A program made the position numbers and the translations under genes. Under the pieces are notes generated by a model. The model saw only the letters and a program-made list of their open reading frames with translations. It did not search any database and had not been told where the DNA came from. 64,000 nt of DNA, from contig NC_054083.1 of the NCBI RefSeq assembly GCF_017562075.2, positions 39,787,255 to 39,851,254 on the forward strand. Direction: 5' to 3'. The stretch's first letter is position 1, and each line of letters starts with the position of its first letter. This DNA comes from Anopheles merus. Its lineage: Eukaryota > Arthropoda > Insecta > Diptera > Culicidae. Positions 37,966 to 50,800 of the stretch are shown in pieces.

Positions 37966-39302
37966 AGAAACCATCCCGCAGCTACAAAGCATGTAATTTC
38001 ACGCTCAGATCTGCTGTAAAATAGCTAACTCCCGTGTGTGTGCGCGCGCGCGCAAAAACTTCTCCACTCGCGCCGACACCTTCGTGACGTAATGCGTGGG
38101 GATGTGAATGAAGCTGTAGCCGTTTTTTCGCAGCATATGCACTGCTGGCTCTTGCACGGTCAGACATTTGTTTATGCTCGCCAGTCATTCATGCATTCGG
38201 GCGCGGATTTATCATAAGTTTTATGGCGCATAAGCATACACCCATAATAGCGCCTCCCTGTCTGTCGCCCCCCTGAGCGATCACTCGCACCGTTGGCTGA
38301 CGTTTTTCTTCGCGAAGAGTGAAATCAGAGGGAAACGCGGGCCGTATCGATGCTGGCGCGACCGAAGGCGCTCCGCGATCGAATCTAAAGATCATGCCGC
38401 CGCCCGGGTTACGCCCCACTGTAATTAAAGCATTTAGCGTTAGTGACTCCCGGGACGGCGGCGTCGGCACGATCGCCTCATCCCAGAGGGCGTTTTTTAG
38501 TGTTATTCCTTCTCGATTTGCCGTAAACGATGATCAATGTTTCTTGTGCGCGATGAAGGAAGGGCCTGTGTGTGTGTGTTGCAAAAACGTGCTAGAAGGT
38601 GGTTACTGTTGGTGGTTGCGTTACCTAGTGCGGCGCTTCTGGAAGCACCCCGTTTCGGTCCACTGACGGTCACCGACCTTAGCGAGCTAATGCGTCTTGC
38701 GCTAGATCTATTACTTTTTTTGTGGCAACGTTTTCCACGTGTACAGAAAACAGCTGTGATATGGAGTTGTCTTGTGCACCAAGATGTGCATGGGATTTTG
38801 CAACAAGAACATTGATTGTCTGGTGGACGTTAGAAAGTGAAACCTCCGCGTCTTCGGGGTCGGTGTCGTCTGGTGGTGCATTACCCCAGCCGACAAGCGC
38901 ACTGGTTCGACGATACCGATCGGTGGCAGCCGGCGACAGGCCTCGCTGTTTCGCCCGCAATGAAGTCTGCAGGGCGCAAGTCTGCAACAGCGGCTCACAC
39001 GATTACGATCGCGCTAACATTAACCTAGAAAACTGCGCCCACATCGAGAGAAGAAGGCAAAAAGAAGCAAATCACCGATCTCTTTCGGATCTTTGCCGTT
39101 TGCAGCAAAGAATGTGCGCAATCCGCGCAACATAAGGCACCACCACACAACTGAGCGTCGTTGTCGTGGGCGACGATTAAAGGGTTGAGTTCAGCTGCAA
39201 CCAAACACGTAGGTTCTAGAGGTGTCGCTGACTCTGTGAGTGTGTTTGTTTGAAAAGAGGTTCAGTAATTAGTTCATGCATAATCATTCCCACAGCGTAC
39301 AC

Positions 39303-39319
39303 GGGGGGGGGGGGGGGGG
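39303..39319 (+). repeat. Homopolymer G tract (17 nt)
   Basis: An uninterrupted run of 17 G on +, flanked by ACAC and ACGG. Exact length is doubtful because such runs are error-prone. Confidence 0.9.
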
Positions 39320-39418
39320 ACGGTGTGTTGATGTTGAAAGCCTGCACTCGGAGACTCAGACGACCTTCAGACGTTCAGACGTGCTACAACAGCCGCGGCT
39401 GCCGCCCTCAAGATGATG

Positions 39419-39445
39419 CAGCTGCTGCTGCTGCTGCTGCTGCTG
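39419..39445. repeat. (CTG)n microsatellite
   Basis: Nine or so GCT/CTG units followed by GATGATG. It produces Ala runs in overlapping frames on both strands, which are not taken as coding. Confidence 0.95.
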
Positions 39446-39558
39446 ATGATGTCATCGTGGTGAAAAATCGATCTTGAAAAAAGGGCAGAATCACGGCCCC
39501 CTCTATACAGGGACATATAGTGGGCCCGTTGTCTGTTAATTTTAATCCTAGCGACCTG

Positions 39559-39604
39559 CTAGCCGTCCGTAAGCCCTGCCAAGGCCACGATGGCTTACAA
39601 CGGG
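39559..39604. other. Imperfect stem-loop
   Basis: CCGT-CC-GTAAGCC pairs with GGCTTAC-A-ACGG across a 16-nt loop. Not recognised as a known RNA; it may belong to an old mobile-element fragment. Confidence 0.45.
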
Positions 39605-42427
39605 CGCCGTACGAAATGGATATATAATGCATAAGCGGCTTTCAGGTTAACTCTATTATGCATTCAAGCTGATCACTTTGGACTGGAGATGCTTTGTATA
39701 GATGTCCAATAGGAAAAAAAAGGTTGTGTTGGGAGTGTCTGTTTGTGTGACTCTGAAAGACTCTGCGTGAAGCTTCTTCCAACAATTCGCTAAAAAAGTT
39801 AGGCTCAATTACTAAATTGGATCTTTTGTCGATTAAAAATCGCTTTTTAATATATTTAAATATTTGCCTTTCTTGCCGATCCGAGCTGTATTACGTCCCT
39901 CGTACATGACCGACTTAACGTACGGCCATAAATAATGATTCGACCGGACGTGCGCCACCTTGGAGATAATTTATAACAGGCTCAATGCCGATCCTGGCTT
40001 CTGGAAGCACTCTCCTCACCTTCCCAGCGCGTTTATTGCCACCGGTCATGCATGTTTAAAGTACACACCACACCACAAGGCACGCTATCGGCCGGCAGGT
40101 ACCCGTCTCGAAAGCCTTATCAAACGGCCCTTCGGTCGGGAAGAATGCGCGCGAGGTGTCGCGCAGGCCAGCAGGCAAGTGTGGCGACCTGCCGGGAAGA
40201 TCAAGACACCCGCGTGACCAGCGCGAGGTGCGAAGCCCGGTGCGCGAATCCCGTTTGCCACCCGTGCCAGTGCGCATAAATGTCGAGGTCGCAAATGTGC
40301 CGCGCAATGATTTATGCTCTGCCAATCTTCCTCTCCCCCCCCCTTCTCACACTCTTCGCGGTGCAATGATAATGGTTCGGTGGAAGAAAGGAAGGAGGCT
40401 AAGGAGCTACTGTACTTGCCTTTTCGCGTTGCTTGTATCTTCTGGTTTGGTCGTTCAAAACTGTTCCAAGTCTTCTAGAGGGATCGGGGCCAAACCGAGT
40501 GTTGCATAACATCTGGAACGCTTGAGGATTTGCGATCGTCGTCGCCCCGTAGCTCCCTCCCGTAAAAAAAAACAAGCGCAGACTAATTTGAACCCGCTGC
40601 AGCATTTGCTGTGGTGTCGCGCGCAAGTAGTGAGACGTTTCCGCTGGAACACTTCCCGGCCGTCGAGCAAAGCCTCGACGCTTCCAACCCGCCGTCCCCG
40701 TGATGATGATTAATTGGATGCCAATTCGGAAAAATTATCTCTTTCCGCGCCCGACCAGCGCCCGGTTGACAGCCGTTTTGACGACAGGGACAAACGCGAC
40801 GATCGTCCATTTTCTTCCGCCCGAGTCACGTTTGTCTCGGGCGTCTCTCTCTCTCCCTCCTTCCTCGACCAATTCTGGCTGAAGCTGCAAAAAACTTCCG
40901 GCACGCTTGGAAAGAGACTGTGACACCAACGAAAGGCTGAAGGGGAACTGAGCAGTCGTGCACAGCCGCCGAGTCAATATTTGCCCGCGAAAAAACCTCC
41001 CGGTATGACTGAAGTTTGACAAGTTGACATAAAATATATTGACGGTGGTGGTACCTGTGCCAACGCCATTTCGACCTTCCGGGCCCACCGTGCGAGTGAA
41101 GATGCGAACGGTGCGCGCAGTTTGGCGTTAAACAAATTTTTCGCCAACCATTTATTAGCGAGAAGGGCGGCCGTCGCGCAACCAACCCTCCTCACGATCG
41201 CAACCGCGAGGGGCGAGATAAAAAAGAGTTCCGCGCGAACCGCCGATCCGCAGGGAGATGCAAATGGATAGAGGCCGCGTTCCGTGACGGTTTCGGCATG
41301 TTGATGCGGTACGTGTGTTGGTACCGTGTGTTGGTGGCGGGTCCTGGGCAAACGATCGGCCGCGCGGTCGTGGTGGGCTTTGATGCGCGCCGTTTTCGGC
41401 GAGGGTTGGTTGGTGCGATCGATTACTGGGCGGCCTCCGGTGCACGGTAAATGGTTTGACCGATGATCGTGCCGTGAAAATGTAAAACCTATAGGGGGAA
41501 GGGGTTTGCACTACGGTTCGCGGTGCAGAGGGAGGTGGGAAAATGGTCGGGTTTTATCTTTTCGGGCTGATCGTGCATACATAAAACACCGCTTAAGCGC
41601 AAAATCTTTGCGGTGTTGGTGTACGAAACTCACCACCCATACACTCACAAACACACACACAGAAGGTGGTGCGGAGCAAGAAGGATGGGGTGGAAATTAC
41701 GTGTTCGTGTATTGTGCGGGAAGAAATGATGCTTGCAATAACGTTAATTCGGGCTTGTAATATAACCATAATGATTGTTTAAGTTTGAGATTAATATGAG
41801 GTTATGGGCGGGAGGTGTGCAATATGGGTGCTAGACTTAGCGGTAGTAGCTCTTGTTATGTTTTAGGAAGTTTCTATTAAAGATTATCCAACAAATTACA
41901 GTAATTGTAGGAACAATTTTACTGGGATAAATACGAAAATATTTTCTTAAAGTCTTTGTCGCTAAACTTAACCTATTAGATGCCTATTATTGTCTAGGAT
42001 GGCAATTAGTGTCTTGAAGTCAATCTCATAACGTTTTATTTATTTTCTTAATATTGATGTAGCCAAAAATTTGTGAATAGCAGGTCACATGCTCTAATTT
42101 AAGTAAAAAAATATTCAAGTATCACAATTGTACGATATTCTCGATTCAAAAATTTCAGTTTGAGATTTCGTAGTTGGCACGCAATTTCTAAGATAAATTA
42201 ATGCACTTAAGTCGTCCAAAACAAGCTCAAATATTAAAAGAGTTGAAATTGTTTTTAACCGACCGGTCGAATAATGCTCATTAACAGGCAAACATAGGTG
42301 CGTTTGATGCGAAAATTGAGAAATACTGTAGAAATACTGTCCTGACTTTGTATAACAAAGCTAAGTGACAACAACTGTGTCTTTTGTTTCTTTCCATCTA
42401 TTTATTACATTAAATTCATAATGTTGT

Positions 42428-42910
42428 TAATGGAGCCCTTCACCATTCTAGTCAGCTTTTTTATATGGAGTTTGACAGTTAGAGGCTGAAAACATGTAAA
42501 CACTCCATACAAATAACTGAAGCCTGCGATTTTCAGTCTAGATTATTTTAGCATCAAAGGTAGAATTAGATTCGAGTATCTGTTCGGAAAAATGGCAAAA
42601 CAAGGTTGTGTTTACGTTTATCCCACGGTGCATTAAAGAAATCCGGTGGTGGAATCTACAATCAAAGTGTCTGTAGACCAGGTGGTCTCATAGGCTGTAT
42701 TTAATAATCAAATTTGGGTGAAAATTTTTGCTCAAACAGGCTTGACGAATACACAAATCACGCTTAAATTTTTTATTCAGAAACAGAAGCGATAAAAATC
42801 AGGCTTTTAAATACATACACCTTGGGATAAGCCCACCTGTATATTATACCCACTTTGATAGCTGCTCGAAAACTGCTATAAAATGCAAACAGCTGACAGG
42901 CTGATATTTC
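42428..42910 (+). mobile_element. Dispersed repeat, copy B (unclassified, MITE-like)
   Basis: Reverse-complement partner of the repeat at 5500-5999. It begins TAATGGAGCCCTTCACC and ends ...GCTGATATTTC. Shared blocks run the whole length, with indels near 42610-42640 and 42730. The two ends are only weakly inverted repeats of each other (TCAGCT followed by T-rich sequence on both sides). It has no coding capacity, and no target duplication was identified. The ratchet point at 43041 lies about 130 bp beyond its end. Confidence 0.82.
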
Positions 42911-42994
42911 TGAAACTGAGTGTACTGAAACAGTTGAAATTGAAATTTTATTATTCTAACTCACTTATATCTCGTATAATCATGCGCAATAATG

Positions 42995-43047
42995 TAAATT
43001 AATGCTTTATTAATAATCTCCTTTTTTTCTTTTCTTTACAGGTATGC
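42995..43047 (+). promoter_or_regulatory. Candidate recursive-splicing ratchet point 3
   Basis: A branch-like TTAATG/TTAATA region is followed by TCTCC and an almost pure pyrimidine run ending TTTTCTTTACAG, then directly GTATGC. The junction is 43041|43042. The acceptor half is excellent; the donor GTATGC is acceptable in insects but weaker than GTAAGT. It lies about 6 kb beyond ratchet point 2, a short step if both are used. Confidence 0.65.
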
Positions 43048-46000
43048 ATAAACTCAATACTGTCGTCACTTTTTCGGCAAAATGGTATTCCTCAATAGGT
43101 ATCACTGTCCGATGTTTGGCAATATCAATTTGTCTGTATAATTTTGCATTGAAAATTGCTACCTGCTAATGATACTAGATACCATTCAGCAACATGCATC
43201 CTTCACGACGCTTTTCACCAGCAACAAAGTATTTTCGCCGCACAATGCTCGATTCATTCAGCGCTTTTCTGTCGCTTTTCTCCTGCCCAATAGCGGCACA
43301 AAGCCTGTTGGCATTTCATCATCATCGGCAAACGAAGTGCAAAACGATCGTGATCGTAAATCAATAAGTCATTTCACCGTGTTTCACCCCCGCTCCTGTG
43401 TCACCGTCTGCTTAAACAAATCCTCACAACACAGCACAGCCAAACGTCGTTCGCAAACACCTACCGAATCGAGCACCGGCGCAAAAGCCGTTGATTGAAT
43501 CTCCCGGCCACCATTAACACTCGACCCCGTTCTCCTGGCGAGACAACCCTGCACGTGGTGCATGCGCAGCACACGGCGCACAGCATGGCACCCTTCCCAA
43601 GAGTGCGGGCGCGCGCGCCATCGAGTGTCGCGACGATCCACGGTCCCAAACTGCGCGAGGACCCAAACATCCAGCTTTCCAGGTGGTTGTTCATCAAATG
43701 GTTCGCGGTGGGTTTTGGTTTAATTAAAACATTAGCCCTTACACGCCTGGGCACATTCCTGCCTCAAGATCCGTTGGCTCTTGGGGCAGGGAACCGTCTT
43801 CGTGGTTCGTGGTGAAAATCGCACGGGAGATCGCATCCCCCAGGACCCGAACCCGGGTGAATGAGTGACATTTGTATTACAACCAATACCGTAAGACACC
43901 CGAGTATGGGTGCCTCTTCCCCTCAGCGCAGGGGGTGGTGCCGTGCAATCGATTGCTTTGATTTCAAGTAAACGAGAGTGAAATTGGGCTCTCACTCGGT
44001 GGTGTAGATTCTGTTTTCGCTTTTCCTTTCCTTCGGTCCTTTTCTCGGTCTCGGCAGCTCACATTACCCGGGGAGGAAAATGAAAACGAAACCCACAGCG
44101 AAAACAACGAGACTGCTCCCCTGCCGGACCGTTGGTTTTGGTAGAAAGAGAGAGCGAGTCGTTTGCGCTATCATCCGATCGCATCGTTAGCGTCTCTTAC
44201 CCACCGCAACAAGACACCCAGCCAGTGCCGGCGGGATCCAAAGACATTCGTTTGAGAAGAAGGGCTTCAAGTGAAGGAAACAAAAAAATAAATAAATGTG
44301 TACCACCAGCGCTGGAAGAAACACTGCTGGAAACACTGGTGTGATTTCTAAGATGTCGGTCGAGACATAACTGATTAGCAAGATCCATCAGCCCGCCTCG
44401 GTGCGGTGATCTGGCCGGGTGTATTGTTGAAAGCGAGAGTGCCATCAATAACGACATGTTTTGAAAGGCAACGGGATCAGTTTTTGTGTACGCTGCGCCG
44501 CTGCATTTATCATCGGAAAACGGAACGGGAAATCAGTCGGGTACATCACCCGGGCCACAGGCACAAGACACTGGGCACTGATTTTGTATGGCCTTTGGAA
44601 ATTGAAAAGCGTTTGATTGTGTTGATGAAGCAATTTACAAACAAAGGGCTTATTGAAGGGATCGTTTAAAAAGCGCCAATAATGTTTCCATAAGTTTATT
44701 ACCTGATACTGGCTGGACTAAACATTTCTAAGTAGTTACTGAAATCTTGGTTGGGCTCATAGAGTTTGTATTAATTTTCTTATTTTTTTCATGTATTTTC
44801 AGACGATTTTCCAATATGATTTTAATTAGTGGAATATGAATATTCGTCTTATTGGGCGCGTTTTATTTGTTGATCTACTTTGTCATCGTATGGCATGCTA
44901 TTAGAAAAACTATCTGATGCGATCATTTATTTTCTTCTTTTCTTTTGGTCGTATCATTGGACCTATTCGTATTTGTTTGTCTTCTTGCGATATTAAATAA
45001 AAACATCTTGAACATTGTTCTTTATTATTTTTATTTTTCATTAAATCAGATAGTCTTATTGTTTCTTTTGAAATAATTCGATTTTATTCCAGTTGGTAAC
45101 TTCTGCTTGAAGTGATCTTGTTAGGTGAGCATCATTGTAGTTTGTGGGATACAATAAATCAAACTTTTTCAACATGCAACTTGCCACAGTTTACACGCGC
45201 TTTTCTTTAGCGCCCCGTTTAACACACAATGATGCCCGTGTGTCCCTTTGCTTGTCCGATTTCTAATGCTGCCCGATTGTGATGATCTGCACCATGTAAT
45301 GGACATTGATTCCACGGCCACCCACTGCCGCCCAGTTTGGCTCAATTTACGGGCGACTTTTTCTATGCATATTAGAAGCGATCGCACAAGGTATTAGCCA
45401 ATAATAATGACCGTTCGGTCAATTACTCTCCCACGGGAGGATGGAAACTTTTCAATCTTCCACCCGATTGGTCTGGTGGCTGGAGCGAGTTTTCCCGCAC
45501 TCCCAAAGCCCGGAACGGAAACACGGCGCACACAGTCTTACCTTAATTCCCGACGGATTTTGTTCGCCCGTCGTCTGTGGTTCGAGCATGTCCGGATGCG
45601 CGATCTGCGCGCCACATTCAAGCGCACACTAGCGTATTTGCCCAGTTCCTACGCGTCCCCAAGAAGCCGCTGAGGGGTACTCACAGAGACAAGCAAAAAA
45701 AAAGCCCCAGCGCGTTAAACGCCACGTTACAGACAGACCAAGAGACGCTAAATTGGAGAAATTGGCCGGTAAAGAGTGTACCGATCGATTCATTAATAAT
45801 AAACGAGCCGTTTGTTGTTGTTTGCAGACTGGCAGAGGAGGAGTTGAAACGAGAAGTTGCTGGGGAGCACCGCGATCGCTCGGACGTTCGCTGGATCGAT
45901 CGATAAACGATGCCAAATACGTTGCGGAGGATACGGTAACCCTCGAGCTGGCCACGAAATCTCGGTAATCTCTCTCTTACCAAATGGTTTGGGAACGACG

Positions 46001-49000
46001 GGTTACGGGGTTTGTGCCTCGAAAACCGGCGGGATAGCGACTGGCGGCGATAGGTTTAGGTAGGAGTAACCACCACTCAGGTGTGCCCCGTCGGGAACAA
46101 GGGGAAAAATGCATTGGAAAACATTGTGCCCGAGTCCCACTGGCCCCCACCGCACACAATGATACAGTGCGGTTAATTCAATTAATTATCCGTGCCCCAA
46201 TGGCCTACAGGCACGGAAAAGAAGTGTGTTTCGGACGGTTGGACGGTTATGATTGGCGGTGAGGTAATGGCCAATCGATCGGGAAACACATGCGCGCACG
46301 GATGGCATGGATAGGTGCCAGAAGGATGTTACGTGAGCGCGCGCAGACAGAGGGTAAAACAGGCATTGATCGAAAGTGTAAGGAAATTACGGGGAAGATC
46401 ATTAATCCTGCGGCCTAAGTGAGTCTTTATCGCCGCGTTATGGCAGGTTTAAAGCCTTCTGGTTTGAAAGTGAAAATTAGGTAAAGCTCTTTTTGAAACC
46501 CCTTTTGCGTTTGGGAGGTTTGCGTTCCTTCTAATTTATTGCATCTTTCTCACTCGCTCCCCTTGGAACAGGACTTCATCCACATTGGAGGAATCGACAA
46601 TCGTTCCCAAGTCGCGAATCGGCCGGAAAAACATGTCTAGGTCGATTAATGAAGCATTTACTCACCGTGTCTACAAGGTTTCACTCGTTTGCGCTTGAGC
46701 GTTTGCGTTTCGCGCACATTTCCACCCGTCCGCGGGGCCATGTTCCGGTGGTTGTGGTGGGGTTCGGGCAGAATGCAATCATGTCTTCCCCGCTTGCCAA
46801 ACGGACAACTGATAGATTTTTATCAGTTGTAGTTTTTGTAGCACCTTTTTCCTTCCCTCACGAGTAACCACAGAGCATTGCACGGGTTTTCCACATTTGC
46901 ATAGTTGCTCAAGGATGAGAAAGGATTTCAAACGTCAACAACGGCACGACAAGACACGAACGGTGTCCGTTGATTCATCATTTCACAGCCCTGTCGACAT
47001 TGACTCGATATTTCGCGAAATCGTTTAGACGTCTCTCGGTGCTCCAAGACCGAAGGGACGTTTTACGTGTTTCCTTTCCCAGTGTTTCGCTGGGACATCT
47101 TTCACTTTCCGCTTTGATGGTTGATGAGCTGGGCAAGATAATTGTTTGCTGAGCCGATCCGCTCTCACTTTTTGATAAAGTTCTTGTAATATCTCGAGTT
47201 GGATGTAAGCGTTAAGAAGGTGATCATGTACAAAGTACGTGACATGAGACTCATATCAAATGTATGATGCATATTGATCATATCTGAGCAAATGTGTATA
47301 GATCGTGTTCGATCTTAGCGATTTCATGCTCAGAACTTCAACATGTTGCATTGCTTACACGTTTTATGAGAAAACTATCGTTTGTAATCGATCTACAGTA
47401 GATTTGAAAAGGTTTTGTTAAGTATCTAATCTAAACTGATCAATTGCCTTACAAAAAAAGCATTCTTGGAGCGTGACTAAAAGAATAATCAACGACTTAT
47501 ATTTTATTGTTTTAATATATTCCTTAACAATTCTGAACAAATCTTAGATGAGAATATTTCCTTTACCTCGGTAAAAGTTGCACCATTCCCATTATACTCG
47601 AAGTACACCAAAGTACCCACTCGCTTCACAGTTCACAACCGTTACGCGGAAGTCGCGCTGAGCAGCCACAACACGATTCTCTCAGTTTCTTGTACTTCAT
47701 GAAATTGAAATTAGTCTACCGGCGTAACATGAATAAGCTTTGCCTGTCCAGATGCATACCGACTGCACCGAAAACCCTCTCCTTGTGGAACGAAGCACTC
47801 GGGGTCGGCTTGGCAATTGGCATTAGGTACAAATTAATCATCCTTCAAAATGTTTCGGTACCGCCTTACCCAAACGTCGTCATCCAGCGGCTTCCAGAGA
47901 TCGTGGCAAAAGAGTTCCTTCCCAAGACAGAGCGCGGGTTGGCGGTGGTGTTGTGTCCACTTTCGCCCAGTACACGCTGCTGGTTCACGCTTGAATCCGT
48001 AGGGTGGAGCACAAGACCACAAGAAGTGGCCACACAGATGACAGGCAGAGGAGCGCTGCGCATGTGTGGCGAGCGTCCTATGCGTCCAGAGCGTACGGAG
48101 CCACTTTACCTTTTCGATGAATTTTTAATTATTTATTGACAATTATCCTGCGGGCTTATTAAAAACGTTAAATCGATTGCCGTGGCTACCCTCTGGAACC
48201 TCGTCCACCGGAACGCGCACCAGCAACGCGTGCGTCCACTGACGTATGATCACGTTTTACGCTTTGTGGCGTGTACTGCTTTTGCTACTACTGTCCCGTC
48301 ATTCTGGCACTTAGTCGCCCAGACAGAGCGGCTGTACGCGTGGAATGGTTGTGGTCGTCGTTGCCCGTTGGCACGGTAAAGCCAAACCACCCGGGAGACA
48401 CTAGGCTCTGGTGGCGTAATAACGTCGTGTGTCCCCGATCAAAGACCTAGGACCTCTCTTTCTTTCGCGGTTATGTGGTTTAATGTTTTATAAACTGCTC
48501 CCATTGACACAGATGTAAATATTGCTTTTAAGCGTAATAAAGCGGGTTGTAAAGTGTGTTTCGGAATGGGGCGAAACGGTAAGCAGAGGAACATCAATTC
48601 CAAACGGAGTTCAGATTTAATCTCCCATCACGATCTTTGATAACACGCCACTGCCAACCAATGCCACGATATCTCTGTTCCGCAATCGCGTTGAAATTGA
48701 TCCCAATTTCAATCGATCAGCAAATATATGATACTTCCCCGAGCTGGATGTAATTTATTTATTTTTCGCTGTTCCCATCCCCCGTCTAAATGGATCAAAT
48801 TGCACTCCCTGCATTTCCCATGCACGGCTGCAACCCGGGCGGCTCGGTTGTAAGTGTGTAATAAATTTCAGAAAATTTCAAAACCAATTCCCCATATCAT
48901 CAAATTTGTTAACCTCGCCCTTTACCCTGTTTCGGTCACACCATCTCCGTCGGTGTGATCGATCGACACAGCGGTGTTTCTGTCGGCAGTGGCTAGTTTT

Positions 49001-50787
49001 AGCCTATTACAGCAGTGCTTTGCATACGCTTTACGACACCCATAAAGGTGGAATCCATAATTCAGGCCGTCCACCGTGTGATCATCCGGCATGTGTGCGT
49101 CCCCGGCTCCGAGGACCTCCGGGTGATCGAAAATTCATTTATGCGCGTGTGCTTTGCAGCCGGGTGGAGTGGAGATGAAAGACAGCAAATATGCGCCCGA
49201 GTGCAGCGTCGTTTACAAGCGTCCAAACGACGTACGCAGCCCACACACGCGCGCGTTAAATTTCGTTGAAGAGGAGAGACTATTAATTTAACAAAGTTGA
49301 TGAACGATCCCAAAACTTGTTTATAGAGACGTTATGGGTCTGACAGCAAACTAGAGGGAGTGCGTGGCGTGATTTCCACTGCTGAAGCGTATTTCCTGCC
49401 AACATGCAGTTTAATGATGATGATCTTGAGGATAGGATTTCGGTTGACAGGAACCTCAGTCCGGTTTTGCAACGGCCCAAGAACTCGCTCTTCGCTCAGT
49501 GCTTTCATTTTATGTTTTCCCCCACATTGGAAGTGTAACGGAAATGCGCATAAAACACAACAATTGCATCACGCACTAGTTTTGTTTGTATCCAGCCGGA
49601 CACAAGTCCCGATGAACTGATTGAGATCTATTAAGCCGCCTGAATCTGGACCGCGCATCACTTCCGATTAGGTCAAATTTGATCGAATCTACACGGATCG
49701 CGCTTCAACGATGTGCGAGGAATCCATGATGTGAGCATGTGTTCTAGACCTGATCGGTTCGGTCGTCATACTGGTTTTGTTGCCCTGCACCTACTACTGT
49801 ACCGGTGCAACGGGCTAATCGCGTTCCATTCCATCCACCAAAGCGCACCTGTTTTTACCTCTGCACAGGCCATCGGCGGCACTCGTCGTCAAAGAACGCT
49901 GCAGAGGGAACGATCGGAAGGAGGTGTACGGAAGGAAGCGCGTTTTGTGTGTGTGTGTGTGTGTGTGTCATCTGCATCGAGAGCTACGCGTTTTTCACCC
50001 AGGTGCGCTCTGATTCATCTCCACCGCGGAATGTAGGTTACCAAGGCGGCATATACAGGAGTGGAGGAAGCTTTAATTAAAATGCAATTAAGGTGAATTA
50101 ATTTTTCATTAGTGGTGATGTCGTGTTGGAGCTTTCCAGCAATGATGCTGAAAGGAGATGCAGCTCCAACTCAGGATTTTGTAACATGGTACAGGGTGGT
50201 AGTGTGGGGTCGGTTTGGTTTTATTGAATGTTTTATGGAGAGCAATTTGTGTTGCCTGGTTGATTGGCTTAAGAGGTGCAGTTCAATAAAAACAAAGAAA
50301 TTATTTGCTTTGGTAGAGTTCGTGTCGTCTATGGATTCTTTTAAATATATTCTATTTTTAAACGAACTATAACTCTTAAAATTGAACGATGTAAGCGCCG
50401 TGGGAAACATGTTCTCTGTATTCTGTATCTCCTAAACAAATGTCACCTTGTGTCGTCTAAGGCACTAACCTCAACTGCGGACAGTGTCCAATTGACGCAC
50501 TAATCCGTCGATAATTTGCAAAGGAGAGCTCTAGCTAAAGAGGAGTTAATACCATGCAAGGCAGTTAAATGGTTCGATAACAAAGTGTGAAAATAGCACT
50601 TACTAGTTGGTGAAGCAGTCCAGTACTTGGACTGTAATGCCTGTAATTCAGATAAGATTGCATTGTGTTGCCAAAGATGTGTGGGTTTAGTGCCACAGTA
50701 TGGGGGAAAGCTACTTTAATGCCTAAATAAGTGTAGAACTGACCAATTGAAAGGGATTTTCTACAAATAGATGATATTTAGATTTGT
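43048..50787. other. Non-coding DNA
   Basis: GC-richer at 43.5-44.3 and 45.4-46.3 kb, AT-rich at 44.65-45.17 and 47.15-47.6 kb. Small hairpins occur at 43895-43912 (CACCC/GGGTG) and 43920-43935 (CCCCT/AGGGG). A GT tract lies at 49947-49968. The 149-codon + frame at 47690-48139 shows no recognisable domain and overlaps open - strand frames. Confidence 0.6.
49947..49968. repeat. (GT)n microsatellite
   Basis: Eleven GT units without interruption. Confidence 0.95.
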
Positions 50788-50800
50788 AATAGTGAGATGT
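50788..50800. repeat. Left target-site duplication of SINE copy 3
   Basis: AATAGTGAGATGT, identical to 51011-51023. Confidence 0.93.

Larger units (their letters stand above)
36984..42427. other. Non-coding DNA
   Basis: AT-rich to about 37.8 kb, including an isolated acceptor-like TTCCTTTTGCAG ending at 37213 with no donor-framed exon. A GAA tract follows at 37922-37965. GC-richer blocks lie at 38.2-39.2 and 40.0-41.7 kb. A 17-nt G run lies at 39303-39319 and a CTG tract at 39419-39445. From 41.75 kb it is AT-rich. Confidence 0.6.

Noticed and set aside
45100..45123. Ratchet point on + at TTGTTAG|GTGAGC
   Set aside because: The upstream tract is purine-interrupted and has no continuous pyrimidine run.
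47690..48139. 149-codon frame on +
   Set aside because: No family recognised, and - strand frames are open over the same bases, as expected of non-coding DNA.
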